Source: Streptomyces deccanensis (GTDB lineage Bacteria > Actinomycetota > Actinomycetes > Streptomycetales > Streptomycetaceae). Taken from it: a stretch of 64,000 nt of DNA. Positions 51,471 through 61,237 of this stretch are shown here, in pieces (position 1 is the stretch's first letter; every line of letters begins with the position of its first letter). The notes under the pieces were generated by a model. That model had not been told where the DNA came from. It ran no database searches and saw only the letters and a list, made by a program, of their open reading frames with translations. The DNA is taken from NCBI RefSeq assembly GCF_022385335.1, contig NZ_CP092431.1, forward strand, positions 2,046,001-2,110,000. The letters are read 5' to 3'. A program made the position numbers and the translations under genes.

Positions 51471-51776
51471 ATGAGCGTGCAGCAGGAGGCCACGGCCGCG
51501 GGCGAGGCGCTCGAGGTCTGGATCGACCAGGACCTGTGCACCGGTGACGGTATCTGCGTGCAGTACGCGCCCGAGGTGTTCGAGCTGGACATCGACGGAC
51601 TGGCCTATGTGAAGAGTCCGGGCGACGAGTTGCTGCAGGCGCCGGGGGCGACAACGCCCGTTCCGCTGCCGCTTCTCACGGATGTGGTGGACTCCGCGAA
51701 GGAGTGTCCGGGCGAGTGCATCCATGTACGTCGCGTTTCGGACAGGGTCGAGGTCTTCGGGCCTGACGCGGAGTGA
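51471..51776 (+). CDS. Ferredoxin (small Fe-S electron carrier)
   Basis: This 101-aa soluble ferredoxin has WIDQDLCTGDGICVQYAPEVF with C-x5-C and DSAKECPGECIHV with C-x3-C. The four cysteines visible fit a 3Fe-4S or 4Fe-4S cluster of the P450-partner type. The acidic C-terminus is EVFGPDAE. GGAGAG lies just before the ATG at 51471. It is divergent from arc. The nearest P450 is the conservon one, 30 kb away, so its redox partner is not clear. Confidence 0.88.
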   Translation: MSVQQEATAAGEALEVWIDQDLCTGDGICVQYAPEVFELDIDGLAYVKSPGDELLQAPGATTPVPLPLLTDVVDSAKECPGECIHVRRVSDRVEVFGPDAE

Positions 51777-51796
51777 CCCGGCGGGCACTCCGCGTC
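51765..51796 (+). terminator. Terminator hairpin overlapping the ferredoxin stop
   Basis: GACGCGGAGTG (51765-51775) and CACTCCGCGTC (51786-51796) form a perfect 11-base stem with a ten-base loop; the first arm includes most of the TGA stop codon. Confidence 0.7.
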
Positions 51797-51866
51797 GCCC
51801 TGTGTCTGCTTTCTCACACCGGGTTTGCCGGGTGATCACTTCCCGTTCGCCCGGGTGCGGGCGGTG

Positions 51867-52439
51867 TCAGACGCTTTGTGTCCCCGCGGGGGTGGAGCGC
51901 ACGAACGCCCCGTTCTTCCACTGCCACTTGACGGGGTCCGTGACGTCCGGGCAGCAGTTGGGGACCTCGGGGGACGAGTAGCTGTGCAGGGTGGCGGTGA
52001 CGGCGGCGTCGCGGACGGCGAAGTCGGAGACGTTGGTGCGGTCCTTGGGGTTGACCAGGGTGGCGACGACCCGGGGCTGCGCGGCGTCGGTGGAGCGGGT
52101 GAGCACGTACACGCCGTCGGGCGGGGTGCCCATGCTGGCGTCGCAGTGGACGACGGCCACGGTCTCGGGCCGGCCGTCCCCGTCGAGGTCTCCGGAGGCC
52201 TTCTTCTTCACGACGACGCCGACGGGTCCGCAGTCGAGCGGGAGGTCGACCTCGGCGGGGTCGGGGGCCGCGACGGCGGGAGCGGGGGCCGCCTTCGGGA
52301 CGGGCTGGGCCGCTCTCGCCGCGTCGGGCTGGAGGGCGGACGACAGGGCGACGACTCCGGCGAGTGCGGTGGCCGTGGCGAGCCAGTGGATGGGGCGGGT
52401 GTGCGTGTGTGCCAGTTCCGGGACGGCGGATTGCTGCAC
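51867..52439 (-). CDS. Secreted protein with a calcium-loop-like motif, function unknown
   Basis: The 190-aa product has a Sec-type signal peptide (HWLATATALAGVVALSSALQ, with a likely cut near DAARA-AQ) and a short Ala/Pro-rich linker. The mature domain contains SGDLDGDGRPETVAVVHCD, an EF-hand-like Asp-rich loop seen in FG-GAP proteins, plus PEVPNCCPDVTDPVKWQW near the end. The GTG at 52439 places the signal sequence correctly; CAGGAG lies nine bases upstream. I do not recognise a specific function. Confidence 0.8.
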   Translation of the reverse strand: MQQSAVPELAHTHTRPIHWLATATALAGVVALSSALQPDAARAAQPVPKAAPAPAVAAPDPAEVDLPLDCGPVGVVVKKKASGDLDGDGRPETVAVVHCDASMGTPPDGVYVLTRSTDAAQPRVVATLVNPKDRTNVSDFAVRDAAVTATLHSYSSPEVPNCCPDVTDPVKWQWKNGAFVRSTPAGTQSV

Positions 52440-52566
52440 TAGGAGCGTCTCCTGAGGGTGCTGTGCCGGTTGGGATGACCCGCATGGTGCCACACGTCAC
52501 AGGGGGGTGGAACGGCGGGGTACGTGGTTCCCGCAGCTTTTCGGTGGCGCGTCAACGGGAGAGCGC

Positions 52567-52606
52567 CGTGGCCGAGTTCCCGTGCGCTGCGGGGAACTCG
52601 GCCACG
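52567..52606 (-). terminator. Terminator hairpin after trmI
   Basis: Perfect 15-base complementary arms (52567-52581 and 52592-52606) flank a ten-base loop, 28 bases after the trmI stop on the minus strand. Confidence 0.75.
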
Positions 52607-52633
52607 TCGAGGGCGCGTTCGTCGTACGGCGGG

Positions 52634-53536
52634 TCAGCGGCCGGAGCCGCCGTCGGCGTTGGGGCCGGCGTAGTCCTCGCCGTAGGCGCCCTTGGCGGGG
52701 CGGCGGCGGCGCATGGGGGGCTCGACGCCGTCGGCGAGGCGGCGGGCGGTGAGCAGGAAGCCGGTGTGGCCGATCATGCGGTGGTCGGGGCGGACGGCCA
52801 GGCCCTCGATGTGCCAGTTGCGGATCATCGACTCCCAGGCGCTCGGCTCGTTGAAGCAGCCGATCTCGCGGATGGACTCGACGGTCCGGGCGAGCTGGGT
52901 GGTGGTGGCCACGTAGCAGCAGACGATGCCGCCGGGGACGAGGGCCTTGGAGACGGCCTCCAGGCACTCCCAGGGGGCGAGCATGTCGAGGATGACGCGG
53001 TCGACCTCGGTGTCGCTGAGGTTGTCCTGGAGGTCGCCGACGGTGAGCTGCCAGGCGGGGTGGGGGCCGCCGAAGTAGCGTTCCACGTTGGCCTGGGCGA
53101 TCTCGGCGAAGTCTGCGCGGCGCTCGTAGCTGTGCAGCATGCCCTGGTCGCCGATGGCGCGCAGCAGGAAGCTGCTGAGCGAGCCGGAGCCGACGCCGGC
53201 CTCGACGACGCGGGCGCCGGGGAAGATGTCGGCGAAGGCGAGGATCTGCCCCGCGTCCTTGGGGTAGACCACGGCGGCGCCGCGGGGCATGGACAGGACG
53301 TAGTCGGGGAGCAGGGGGCGGAGCGCCAGGTAGGCGACGTTCCCCGTGGTGCGGACAACACTGCCCTCGGGAGCGCCGATCAGCTCGTCGTGCGGGAAGG
53401 AACCCTTGTGGGTGTGGAAGTTCTTTCCCTCTTCGAGCGTGAACGTGTAGTGGCGTCCCTTGGGGTCGGTGAGCTGGACCTGGTCCCCGACCTTGAAGGG
53501 CCCGCGACGGCGGGCGGCACCGGTCGGTTCGGACAT
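52634..53536 (-). CDS. trmI: tRNA (adenine-N1)-methyltransferase TrmI
   Basis: This 300-aa class I SAM-dependent enzyme methylates A58 of tRNA. The N-terminal small domain (GDQVQLTDPKGRHYTFTLEEGKNFHTHKG) and RPLLPDYVLSMPRGAAVVYPKD precede the SAM-binding motif VVEAGVGSGSLSSFLLRAIG, then VDRVILDMLAPWECLE and the C-terminal basic GFLLTARRLADGVEPPMRRRRP. In Streptomyces it lies near the proteasome genes, as in mycobacteria. The ATG is at 53536. Confidence 0.94.
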   Translation of the reverse strand: MSEPTGAARRRGPFKVGDQVQLTDPKGRHYTFTLEEGKNFHTHKGSFPHDELIGAPEGSVVRTTGNVAYLALRPLLPDYVLSMPRGAAVVYPKDAGQILAFADIFPGARVVEAGVGSGSLSSFLLRAIGDQGMLHSYERRADFAEIAQANVERYFGGPHPAWQLTVGDLQDNLSDTEVDRVILDMLAPWECLEAVSKALVPGGIVCCYVATTTQLARTVESIREIGCFNEPSAWESMIRNWHIEGLAVRPDHRMIGHTGFLLTARRLADGVEPPMRRRRPAKGAYGEDYAGPNADGGSGR

Positions 53537-53588
53537 GTGACCAGCCTACCGGTCCCCGGGGAGGGCGCCGACCATGGTCGGGGAGAGG

Positions 53589-55628
53589 TCAGCTGGGGCG
53601 GGCCATCGCCTTGACGAAGGCGCGTTCCACGTCCGCCGCCGAGAGGACTCCGTAGATCTCGCCCGAGTCCTCGACGACCAGGTACTCCGTGGCGGGGGCC
53701 GCGCGGAGGGCGTCGAGGAGTTCCTCGCCGGCGAGTTCGGCGGAGACGCGCATGCCGTCGGTGAGGTCCTGGGCGAGGCCGCTGACGGCGACCCAGGGGC
53801 GGCGGTGTTCGGGGACGCCGACGATGGCGGCCTCGCGGACGAGGGAGAGGGGTTCGCCGTCGGGGTCGACGACGACGAGGGCGCGGGCGCCGGCCTCGTT
53901 GGCGCGGCGGAGGGCCTCGGAGAGGGGGGTGTCGGTCTCGACGGGGACGGCGCGGCGGGTGAGGGCGCGGGCCTGGAGTTCGGGCAGGTGTTCGCGCAGG
54001 CGGGCCATGCGGAGGCTGTTGCCGGCGCCGGTCCAGATGATCGCGGCGAGGATCGCGGCGAGCAGGGCGTCGAGGACGGTGTCCATGCCGACGCTGTCCT
54101 CGGCGGCGGAGCCGAGCAGGCCGGACTGGGTGAGCAGCGGGAGTCCGATGAGGACGGAGACGGCGAGGGCGCGGCCGACCCAGGCGGCGGCGATGGTGCC
54201 GCTCATGGGCTTGCCGGTGATCTTCCAGACGACGGCGCGGAGCATGCGGCCGCCGTCGAGGGGCAGGCCGGGGAGCAGGTTGAACGCGGCGACGATGAGG
54301 TTGGAGATCATCAGGCCGGCGAGCAGGACGCCGGGGACCGTGCCGGGCTCGACGGCCAGCAGGGCGACGTAGAAGACGCCCGCAAGGATCAGGGAGAGGA
54401 GGGGGCCCACGAAGGCGAGGACGAATTCGCGGCCGGGGGTCTCGGACTCCTTCTCGATCTCGGAGACACCGCCGAAGAACTGGAGCTGGATGCGGCGCAC
54501 GGGCAGTTTGTAGCGCAGGGCGGCGATGGTGTGGGCGAGTTCGTGGACGAGTACGGAGCCGTAGAAGGCGACCGCGAAAAAGAGGGCGACGAGGTAGCGG
54601 AGGGCGCCGAGTTCGGGCAGGACGCGGTCGAGTTGGCCGCCGAAGACCCAGGTGATCAGGGCGGCGACCAGGAACCAGCTGGGCGCGACGTACACGGGCA
54701 CGCCGAAGGGCCGCCCCATGAGGATGCCACCGCCGGGCTCCTTGGAACGCTCGGGGGGCTTGGGCCCGGCGTCCGCGTGGGCATAGGGGCGCGAGGACGT
54801 CGCGGCGCGCTCCGACTCGTCGGCCGGGGCGGGGGGTTTGGTGAGGTCGGCGGGGGCGGGGGGCTTGTCCGGGTCGGCGGGGGCGGGGGCTTTGTCCGGG
54901 TCGGCGGGGGCGTGGGCCTGCTCCGGGTTGGCAGGGGTTGAGGTCCTCGCCGGGTCGGCAGGCGCGGGGGCCCTCTCCGGGTCGCCAGTTGCGTGGTCCT
55001 GCTCCGGGGCACCGGGCGCGGGGGCCTTGGTCGGGTCGGCAGGCGTGTGGGCCTTCGCCGGGTCGGCGGGGGTGGAGGCGGTCGGCGGGTCGGTCAGCGG
55101 CTTCGCTGTTTTGGCGTCGGCAGGCGTTCCGGTGCCGGGGGGCGTGGCGGCGGGCTCTGGAGCCTCATCCGTGTCGGCCGTCGCGCCGTTGTCGGTGGGC
55201 GTGCCGTCGCCGGCCGTCATGCCTGCGCCGTCCCGCGTGCTGCTACCGGCCGTCGAGCCGTTTTCAGCAGGCGCGCCACCGTCGGCCGTCATGCCCCTGT
55301 CGGCCGTCGTTCCGGTGGCGGCCGGTGTACCGGTAGCGGTCCGCGAGCTATTGCCGGCCGACTCCGAGTCGTCAGCGGCCTTGCCGTCCGCGGCTACCTC
55401 ACCGTCGTCGGCGGTCGCGGCGGCGTCGGCGCCCTCCCCGTCGGCGGCGGGCGTGGTGGGCCGCTCCATCCTCTTCGGGTTCGCGGGGGCGTCCGGGTGG
55501 TCGGGGGTGGGGTGGGGGTCGGTGGGGGCGTTGTGGTTCGCCGGTGTGCCGGTCGTGTCGCGGTGGGCGCGCTCGGGCGCCTGCTCGCTGTCGGACCGCG
55601 GCTGCCCGCTCCCGCCGCTCGTCTCCAC
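53589..55628 (-). CDS. Site-2 protease family zinc metalloprotease with CBS domains and long repeat-rich N-terminus
   Basis: This 679-aa M50 intramembrane protease has the zinc site VLVHELAHTIAA (His362, Glu363, His366) and NLLPGLPLDGGRM (Asp457), with about six hydrophobic segments (about 316-560). CBS-like domains follow (about 565-675, with ALVVVDPDGEPLSLV and EYLVVEDSGEIYGVLSAADV). The first 300 residues are disordered; residues 187-276 are ten 9-residue units of the form PADPxKAPA. The start at 55628 is taken because the frame is rich in coding-type G/C and continuous, but a shorter start near residue 304 is conceivable. Substrates are unknown; family members cleave membrane-anchored regulators. 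Confidence 0.88.
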   Translation of the reverse strand: METSGGSGQPRSDSEQAPERAHRDTTGTPANHNAPTDPHPTPDHPDAPANPKRMERPTTPAADGEGADAAATADDGEVAADGKAADDSESAGNSSRTATGTPAATGTTADRGMTADGGAPAENGSTAGSSTRDGAGMTAGDGTPTDNGATADTDEAPEPAATPPGTGTPADAKTAKPLTDPPTASTPADPAKAHTPADPTKAPAPGAPEQDHATGDPERAPAPADPARTSTPANPEQAHAPADPDKAPAPADPDKPPAPADLTKPPAPADESERAATSSRPYAHADAGPKPPERSKEPGGGILMGRPFGVPVYVAPSWFLVAALITWVFGGQLDRVLPELGALRYLVALFFAVAFYGSVLVHELAHTIAALRYKLPVRRIQLQFFGGVSEIEKESETPGREFVLAFVGPLLSLILAGVFYVALLAVEPGTVPGVLLAGLMISNLIVAAFNLLPGLPLDGGRMLRAVVWKITGKPMSGTIAAAWVGRALAVSVLIGLPLLTQSGLLGSAAEDSVGMDTVLDALLAAILAAIIWTGAGNSLRMARLREHLPELQARALTRRAVPVETDTPLSEALRRANEAGARALVVVDPDGEPLSLVREAAIVGVPEHRRPWVAVSGLAQDLTDGMRVSAELAGEELLDALRAAPATEYLVVEDSGEIYGVLSAADVERAFVKAMARPS
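54801..55070 (-). repeat. Coding minisatellite, ten 27-base units
   Basis: Ten imperfect units encode the pattern P-A-D-P-x-K-A-P-A in the N-terminal tail of the site-2 protease. The best-conserved units are in 54820-54900. Such arrays expand and contract by slippage or recombination. Confidence 0.75.
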
Positions 55629-55846
55629 GATGTCCCCTCGTTCGAAGCGTCTTCCGCACCCGGTGGCCGGGCGGATGGGTCTGTCGTCGATGCTATGCCG
55701 TCACCGGGGCACGTTCCGCCCCGGCACCCCCTCTGTTTTCCCCCGCGTCGCACGAGGCACACAGGTGTCGGCGGGCGGGGTGTCGCCCGGTGGTCGTGCC
55801 GGGCCGTGGCTGTCACTGTCAGTGGTGGGCCGTATGGTCTGTGGTC

Positions 55847-56770
<924 letters not shown>

Positions 56771-56785
56771 CCGAAGGAGATTTTC

Positions 56786-57457
56786 GTGGCCATCCGCGTC
56801 CTACTGGTCGACGACCAGCCGCTGCTGCGTACCGGGTTCCGGATGATTCTGGAGGCGGAGCAGGACCTCGCGGTCGTCGGGGAGGCCGGGGACGGTCTCC
56901 AGGCGATCGACCAGGTGCGGGCGTTGCAGCCCGACGTGGTTCTGATGGACATCCGGATGCCCCGGATGGACGGCGTGGAGGCGACCCGTCAGATCACCGG
57001 TCCCGGGCGGGACGGCCCGGCGAAGGTGCTGGTGCTGACCACGTTCGATCTGGACGAGTACGTGGTGGAGGCGCTGCGGGCGGGGGCCAGCGGGTTTCTG
57101 CTGAAGGACGCTCCGGCCAATGAGCTGGTGCAGGCGATCCGGGTGGTGGCGAACGGGGAGGCGATGCTCGCGCCGAGCATCACGCGTCGGCTGCTCGACA
57201 AGTACGCGGAGCATCTGCCGTCGGGCGAGGAGCCGGTGCCGGACACGCTGCACACGCTGACGGACCGTGAGGTCGAGGTGTTGAAGCTGGTGGCCCGGGG
57301 GTTGTCGAACGCGGAGATCGCGGCCGATCTGTTCGTCAGCGAGACCACGGTGAAGACGCATGTGGGCCATGTGCTGACGAAGTTGGGGCTGCGGGACCGG
57401 GTGCAGGCGGCGGTGTACGCGTACGAGAGCGGGCTGGTGCGCCCCGGCGCGCAGTAG
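56786..57457 (+). CDS. NarL/LuxR-type response regulator, orphan
   Basis: This 223-aa regulator has a receiver domain (phospho-Asp in VVLMDIRMPRMDGVEA, conserved LTTFDLDEYV and the Lys in FLLKDAP) and a C-terminal LuxR helix-turn-helix (LTDREVEVLKLVARGLSNAEIAADLFVSETTVKTHVGHVLTKLGLRDRVQAAVYAYESG). The GTG at 56786 follows GAAGGAGA. No histidine kinase is adjacent, so its activating partner is unknown. It may be co-transcribed with the nuclease gene 15 bases upstream. Confidence 0.93.
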   Translation: MAIRVLLVDDQPLLRTGFRMILEAEQDLAVVGEAGDGLQAIDQVRALQPDVVLMDIRMPRMDGVEATRQITGPGRDGPAKVLVLTTFDLDEYVVEALRAGASGFLLKDAPANELVQAIRVVANGEAMLAPSITRRLLDKYAEHLPSGEEPVPDTLHTLTDREVEVLKLVARGLSNAEIAADLFVSETTVKTHVGHVLTKLGLRDRVQAAVYAYESGLVRPGAQ

Positions 57458-57480
57458 TCGGCGGGCTCCCCAGTACGCAC

Positions 57481-57517
57481 CGAGGGCGCTCCCTTCTTGT
57501 GGAAGGGGGCGCCCTCG
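57481..57517. terminator. Bidirectional terminator between the response regulator and the binding-protein gene
   Basis: CGAGGGCGC (57481-57489) pairs with GCGCCCTCG (57509-57517), and CCCTTC (57491-57496) pairs with GAAGGG (57502-57507); one mismatch divides the stem. It lies between convergent stops. Confidence 0.75.
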
Positions 57518-57551
57518 GCGTTCGGGGCCGTGGTGTGGACCCGTGCTCGTG

Positions 57552-59135
57552 TCAGCCCTTGCTGATCTCCCAGAAGCGGAAGACGGTGGAGGCGTCCAGG
57601 CAGTACTCCAGGCCGTAGACGTCGTCGCGGACGACGGCGTACTGCTTGGCCTGCCAGATGGGGATGAGCGGGACGTCGGTGGCGACGATGTTCTGGAGTT
57701 CGGCGTACTCCTTCTCCGTGGAGGAGCGCTCGCTCTCGGCGGCGGTCTTCGTGAGGAGTTCACCGGTGATGGTGTTGTTGGTGTAGTTGTTGCCGAGCAC
57801 GTTGCCCTTGCCGAAGAAGGGGCCGGTGAAGTTGTCGGGGTCCGGGTAGTCGGGGACCCAGCCCTTGACGTAGACGCCGTACTTGCCGGCGGCGATGTCC
57901 TTCTCGTACCGGTCGAAGGCGACGGATTCGACCTTGGCGTCGAACAGGCCGCTGTCGTTGAGCTGCTTGGCGACGGCCTCCAACTCCTGGTCGGTGGAGG
58001 GGCCGTAGCGCGACGGGGTGGACCAGAGGGTCAGTTCGACCTTGTCGTCGATGCCGTCGGCCCGGAGCGCGGCCTCGGCCTTGGCGCGGGAGGGGCGGGC
58101 GCCGTAGGTGTCGAAGAAGGCCGTGTTGTGGCCGGTGATGCCGGCCGGGATGATCGAGTACAGCGGGGTGGCGGTGCCCTGGTAGACCTCGTCGACGAGG
58201 GCCTCGCGGTCGAGGAGGTAGGCGATGGCCTGGCGGACGCCGAGCTTGCCGGTGACCGGGTCGTTCATGTTGAAGACGAGGTGCTGGACCTCGGCGCCGG
58301 TGCCGTCGACGATCTCGATGCCGCTGGCGGTGGAGGTGTCGGTCTCGATGTCGGAGATGTCGGAGGCGCTCAGGCCCCGGTAGGTGACGTCGAGGTCGCC
58401 CTCCAGCAGGGCCTTCTTCAGGGCGTCCTGGTCGCCGTGGAAGAACTTGAGGGTGACGCCGCTGTTCTCGACGTCGGCGGTGCCCTGGTAGTTCTCGTTG
58501 ACGGTGAAGACGGCCTCGTCCTTGCCGAAGGACTCCAGCTTGTAGGGGCCGGAGCCGACCGCCTCGCCGTCCTCGCGGAGTCCGTCGGCGTCGTAGGAGC
58601 TCTCGTCGACGATCGAGCCGGCGCCGGAGGCGATCTTGCTGGGGAAGGTGGCGTCGGCGTACTTCAGGTCGAAGCGGACGGTCTTGTCGTCCGGGGTCTC
58701 GACCTTGTCGAGCATGGGGAACATGATCGCGGGGCCGGCGTCGTCGTTGATCTTCAGCATGCGGTCGAAGGAGAACTTGACGTCCTTCGCGGTGAGCGCC
58801 TCACCGTTGCTGAACTTCAGGCCGTCCTTGAGGGTGCACTGGTAGACGGTGGTGCCGCCGGCCTCGAAGGAGCACTCCTTGGCGAGGTCCGGTTCGGGCT
58901 CGGTGGCGCCGTTGGGGAAGCTCAGCAACGACTGGAAGACGTTGTTGAAGAGCAGCCAGGATCCGGGGTCGTAGCCGGAGGCGGGGTCGGTGGCCAGGAC
59001 GTCGTCGGACATCCCCATCACGACGTTGGAGCCGGAGTCCCCGGATCCCCCCGAGTCGGAGCCGCAACCGGTCAGCAGGCCGGCGGCAAGCCCTGTCGCG
59101 ATGGTCAGGACGGGCCACTGGGTGCGTATGTTCAC
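57552..59135 (-). CDS. Family 5 ABC solute-binding lipoprotein (oligopeptide type), copy 1
   Basis: This 527-aa extracytoplasmic receptor begins with a lipoprotein signal ending in GLLTGCGSD (lipobox L-T-G-C). It has the family 5 SBP layout: GYDPGSWLLFNNVFQSLL, CTLKDGLKFSNGEALTAKDVKFSFDRML, VGSGPYKLESFGKDEAVFTVNENY and the C-terminal LIPIWQAKQYAVVRD. The GTG at 59135 gives the signal sequence; the longer frame is not credible. A second homologue precedes it on the same strand. No permease or ATPase genes lie within the window nearby, so its transporter is unknown. Confidence 0.92.
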   Translation of the reverse strand: MNIRTQWPVLTIATGLAAGLLTGCGSDSGGSGDSGSNVVMGMSDDVLATDPASGYDPGSWLLFNNVFQSLLSFPNGATEPEPDLAKECSFEAGGTTVYQCTLKDGLKFSNGEALTAKDVKFSFDRMLKINDDAGPAIMFPMLDKVETPDDKTVRFDLKYADATFPSKIASGAGSIVDESSYDADGLREDGEAVGSGPYKLESFGKDEAVFTVNENYQGTADVENSGVTLKFFHGDQDALKKALLEGDLDVTYRGLSASDISDIETDTSTASGIEIVDGTGAEVQHLVFNMNDPVTGKLGVRQAIAYLLDREALVDEVYQGTATPLYSIIPAGITGHNTAFFDTYGARPSRAKAEAALRADGIDDKVELTLWSTPSRYGPSTDQELEAVAKQLNDSGLFDAKVESVAFDRYEKDIAAGKYGVYVKGWVPDYPDPDNFTGPFFGKGNVLGNNYTNNTITGELLTKTAAESERSSTEKEYAELQNIVATDVPLIPIWQAKQYAVVRDDVYGLEYCLDASTVFRFWEISKG

Positions 59136-59227
59136 GTATGGATGCCTTGTGTCGTCGGGTGCATTGCGGGCGCTCCGGGCTCCCCCGAGGCCGAACGGCC
59201 CCTGTCCGGAGGGGTGGTGAGGTCCGG

Positions 59228-60832
59228 TCAGTCGCTTCTGCCGCGGCCCAGCTCCCAGAGCTGGAGCGTGGAGGCGGCGTTGAGGGCGTACTCGGCGCCG
59301 GTGACGTCGTCGCGGGCGGCGACGTACTGGTTGCCCTGCCACAGCGGCAGGATCGGCACGTCGTCGGCGACGATGTCCTGGATGCCGTTGAGGGTCTCCG
59401 CGGCGGAGAGGCGGTCGGCCGCTCGGCGGGACTCGGGGATCAGCTTGCCGCGGATCTCGCTGTTGGCGTAGGGCGAGCCGAGGAAGTTGTCCTTGTCGAG
59501 GAAGGGCGCGAGGTAGTTGTCGGCGTCGGGGAAGTCCGGGAACCAGCCCATGCCGTAGACCGCGTACTCGCCGTCCTGCTCGGCGGGGCGGAACGTGGAC
59601 CAGGGGGTGCCCTTGATGGTGACGTCGAACAGGCCGCTGTCGTCGAGCTGCTTCTTCAGCACCTCGAACTCCTTCTTCGTGGCGGCGCCGTAGTGGTCGG
59701 TCGTGTAGTGGAGGGTCAGCTTCACCGGGGCGGTGACGCCGGCCGACTCCAGGGTCGACTTCGCCTTGGCGACGTCCGGGTCGCCGTACTTGTTGAAGAA
59801 GGAGTTGGAGTGGCCGGTGATGCCGGCGGGGACCAGGGAGAAGAGCGGTTCGGCCTGGGAGCCGTACACCTTGGAGACGAGTTCGCCCCGGTCGATGACC
59901 TCGGCCATGGCGCGGCGGACCGCGGTGCTCCTGACCGGCGAGGCTTCGGTGTTGAAGGCGAGGTAGCGGATCTCCAGGCCGGCGGACTCGATGACGTCGA
60001 TGTCGCTGTCGGCCGCGTCGGAGAGCTTGGTGATCTGCTCCGGGGACATCGTGCGGGTCATCAGGTCGATGTCGCCGTTCTCGAGGGCGGTGCCCATGGC
60101 GTCGGCGTTCGCGAAGGAGCGCAGTTCGACCTTGTCGTTCTTCGGGTCCAACTGCCCCTTGTAATTGGGGTTCTTGGTGAAGACGGCCCGGACCAGCTCG
60201 TTGTTCTCGACCTCGGCGTCCATGGTGTACGGGCCGGAGCCGTCGACCTGGAAGCCGTCGCGCAGTTCGCCCTTGTCGTAGTCGGCGGGGTTGACGATGC
60301 CGGCGACGGGGGTGGACAGCTTGTACGGGAGGGTCGCGTCGGGGCTGTTGAGGTGGAAGATCACCTCGTTGTCGCCCTTGGTCTCGATGAGGTCGATGGT
60401 CGACAGCAGGGCGAAGACACCGCTGTCGGCCTTGAGGGAGCGGGCCCGGTCGATGGAGAACTTCACGTCCTCGGCGGTGATCGGGTCGCCGTTCGCGAAC
60501 TTCAGGCCGTCGCGCAGGGTGCAGGCGTAGCGCTCGTTGCCGGTGTCGGTGAAGGAGCAGCTGGAGGCGGCCTCGGGCTCCGGTTCGCCGTCGCCGCGCG
60601 GCTGGACCAGGAGGGTCTGGACGGTCTGGCGGAGGATGTTCCAGGTGCCGACGTCGTAGGCGTAGGCCGGGTCGATGGGGGCCGGGGCCTTCTCGGAGGC
60701 GGTGAAGTGGTCGGTGGTGCCGACGACGATCGCGTCACCGCTGTCGCCCGCGCTGTCGGTGGCACCGCAGGCGGCGAGTACCGGGGTGAGCAGACCGATC
60801 ACGGCCGGCAGCACCAGGGTCTTGCGGTTCAT
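59228..60832 (-). CDS. Family 5 ABC solute-binding lipoprotein (oligopeptide type), copy 2
   Basis: This 534-aa paralogue of the next gene downstream has a signal peptide and lipobox (LLTPVLAACGATD), then YDVGTWNILRQTVQTLLV, CTLRDGLKFANGDPITAEDVKFSIDRAR, VDGSGPYTMDAEVENNELVRAVF and VPILPLWQGNQYVAARDD. The ATG is at 60832. The two genes are separated by 92 bases and probably arose by duplication. They may bind different peptides for a shared transporter encoded elsewhere. Confidence 0.92.
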   Translation of the reverse strand: MNRKTLVLPAVIGLLTPVLAACGATDSAGDSGDAIVVGTTDHFTASEKAPAPIDPAYAYDVGTWNILRQTVQTLLVQPRGDGEPEPEAASSCSFTDTGNERYACTLRDGLKFANGDPITAEDVKFSIDRARSLKADSGVFALLSTIDLIETKGDNEVIFHLNSPDATLPYKLSTPVAGIVNPADYDKGELRDGFQVDGSGPYTMDAEVENNELVRAVFTKNPNYKGQLDPKNDKVELRSFANADAMGTALENGDIDLMTRTMSPEQITKLSDAADSDIDVIESAGLEIRYLAFNTEASPVRSTAVRRAMAEVIDRGELVSKVYGSQAEPLFSLVPAGITGHSNSFFNKYGDPDVAKAKSTLESAGVTAPVKLTLHYTTDHYGAATKKEFEVLKKQLDDSGLFDVTIKGTPWSTFRPAEQDGEYAVYGMGWFPDFPDADNYLAPFLDKDNFLGSPYANSEIRGKLIPESRRAADRLSAAETLNGIQDIVADDVPILPLWQGNQYVAARDDVTGAEYALNAASTLQLWELGRGRSD

Positions 60833-61237
60833 GCTCGCGAATCTCCAGAGCTGTGGTCCGAGATGGGTGCTGGCGGGGTGGTGCGAGCGCGTCTCGGGAA
60901 GTACGGCGATGTTCTCGCGACGAGATTAGCCCGCATCGCCAGAGGGGCCCGCGCACACCGGAGTTGAGTTCCCCTCACGCTGCGGAACCGGGCGTGGACG
61001 CAAACGGTGTAGTGCCCACGGAATGTTTGGGGCACGCCTCTCCAATCGGGACACAAAGGCGTGGCGAACGCCCCCGACCCGGGGGTTCGGGGGCGGTTGG
61101 CGGCCACTTCGGATGCCCTGGGAAGTGGTCAACGTCACAGGTGGAAAGGTATTCCCTACTGTGGGAATTCAGTCATTGCGACCAGTCGAATTCCCCGCTC
61201 CGGGGCTCTGTGCGCGATCTTGGAATTCCTTGCGTTT
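60833..61237. other. Intergenic region upstream of the binding-protein genes
   Basis: This 405-base gap lies between the HAD gene (stop at 61238) and the second binding-protein gene. It contains an AT-richer stretch (61110-61230) with GGTATTCCC and GGGAATTCAG. A hairpin (61069-61095) with arms CGCCCCCGA/TCGGGGGCG may end the HAD transcript. I see no supported gene. Confidence 0.55.

Noticed and set aside
49630..51474. Long plus-strand frame opposite arc
   Set aside because: It is an antisense shadow: the composition is Val/Leu/Asp/Gly-rich without motifs and arc is certain on the other strand.
53574..54941. Plus-strand frame rich in Gly/Asp/Glu opposite the site-2 protease
   Set aside because: It is a shadow of codon bias; the minus strand has HExxH and LDGG motifs.
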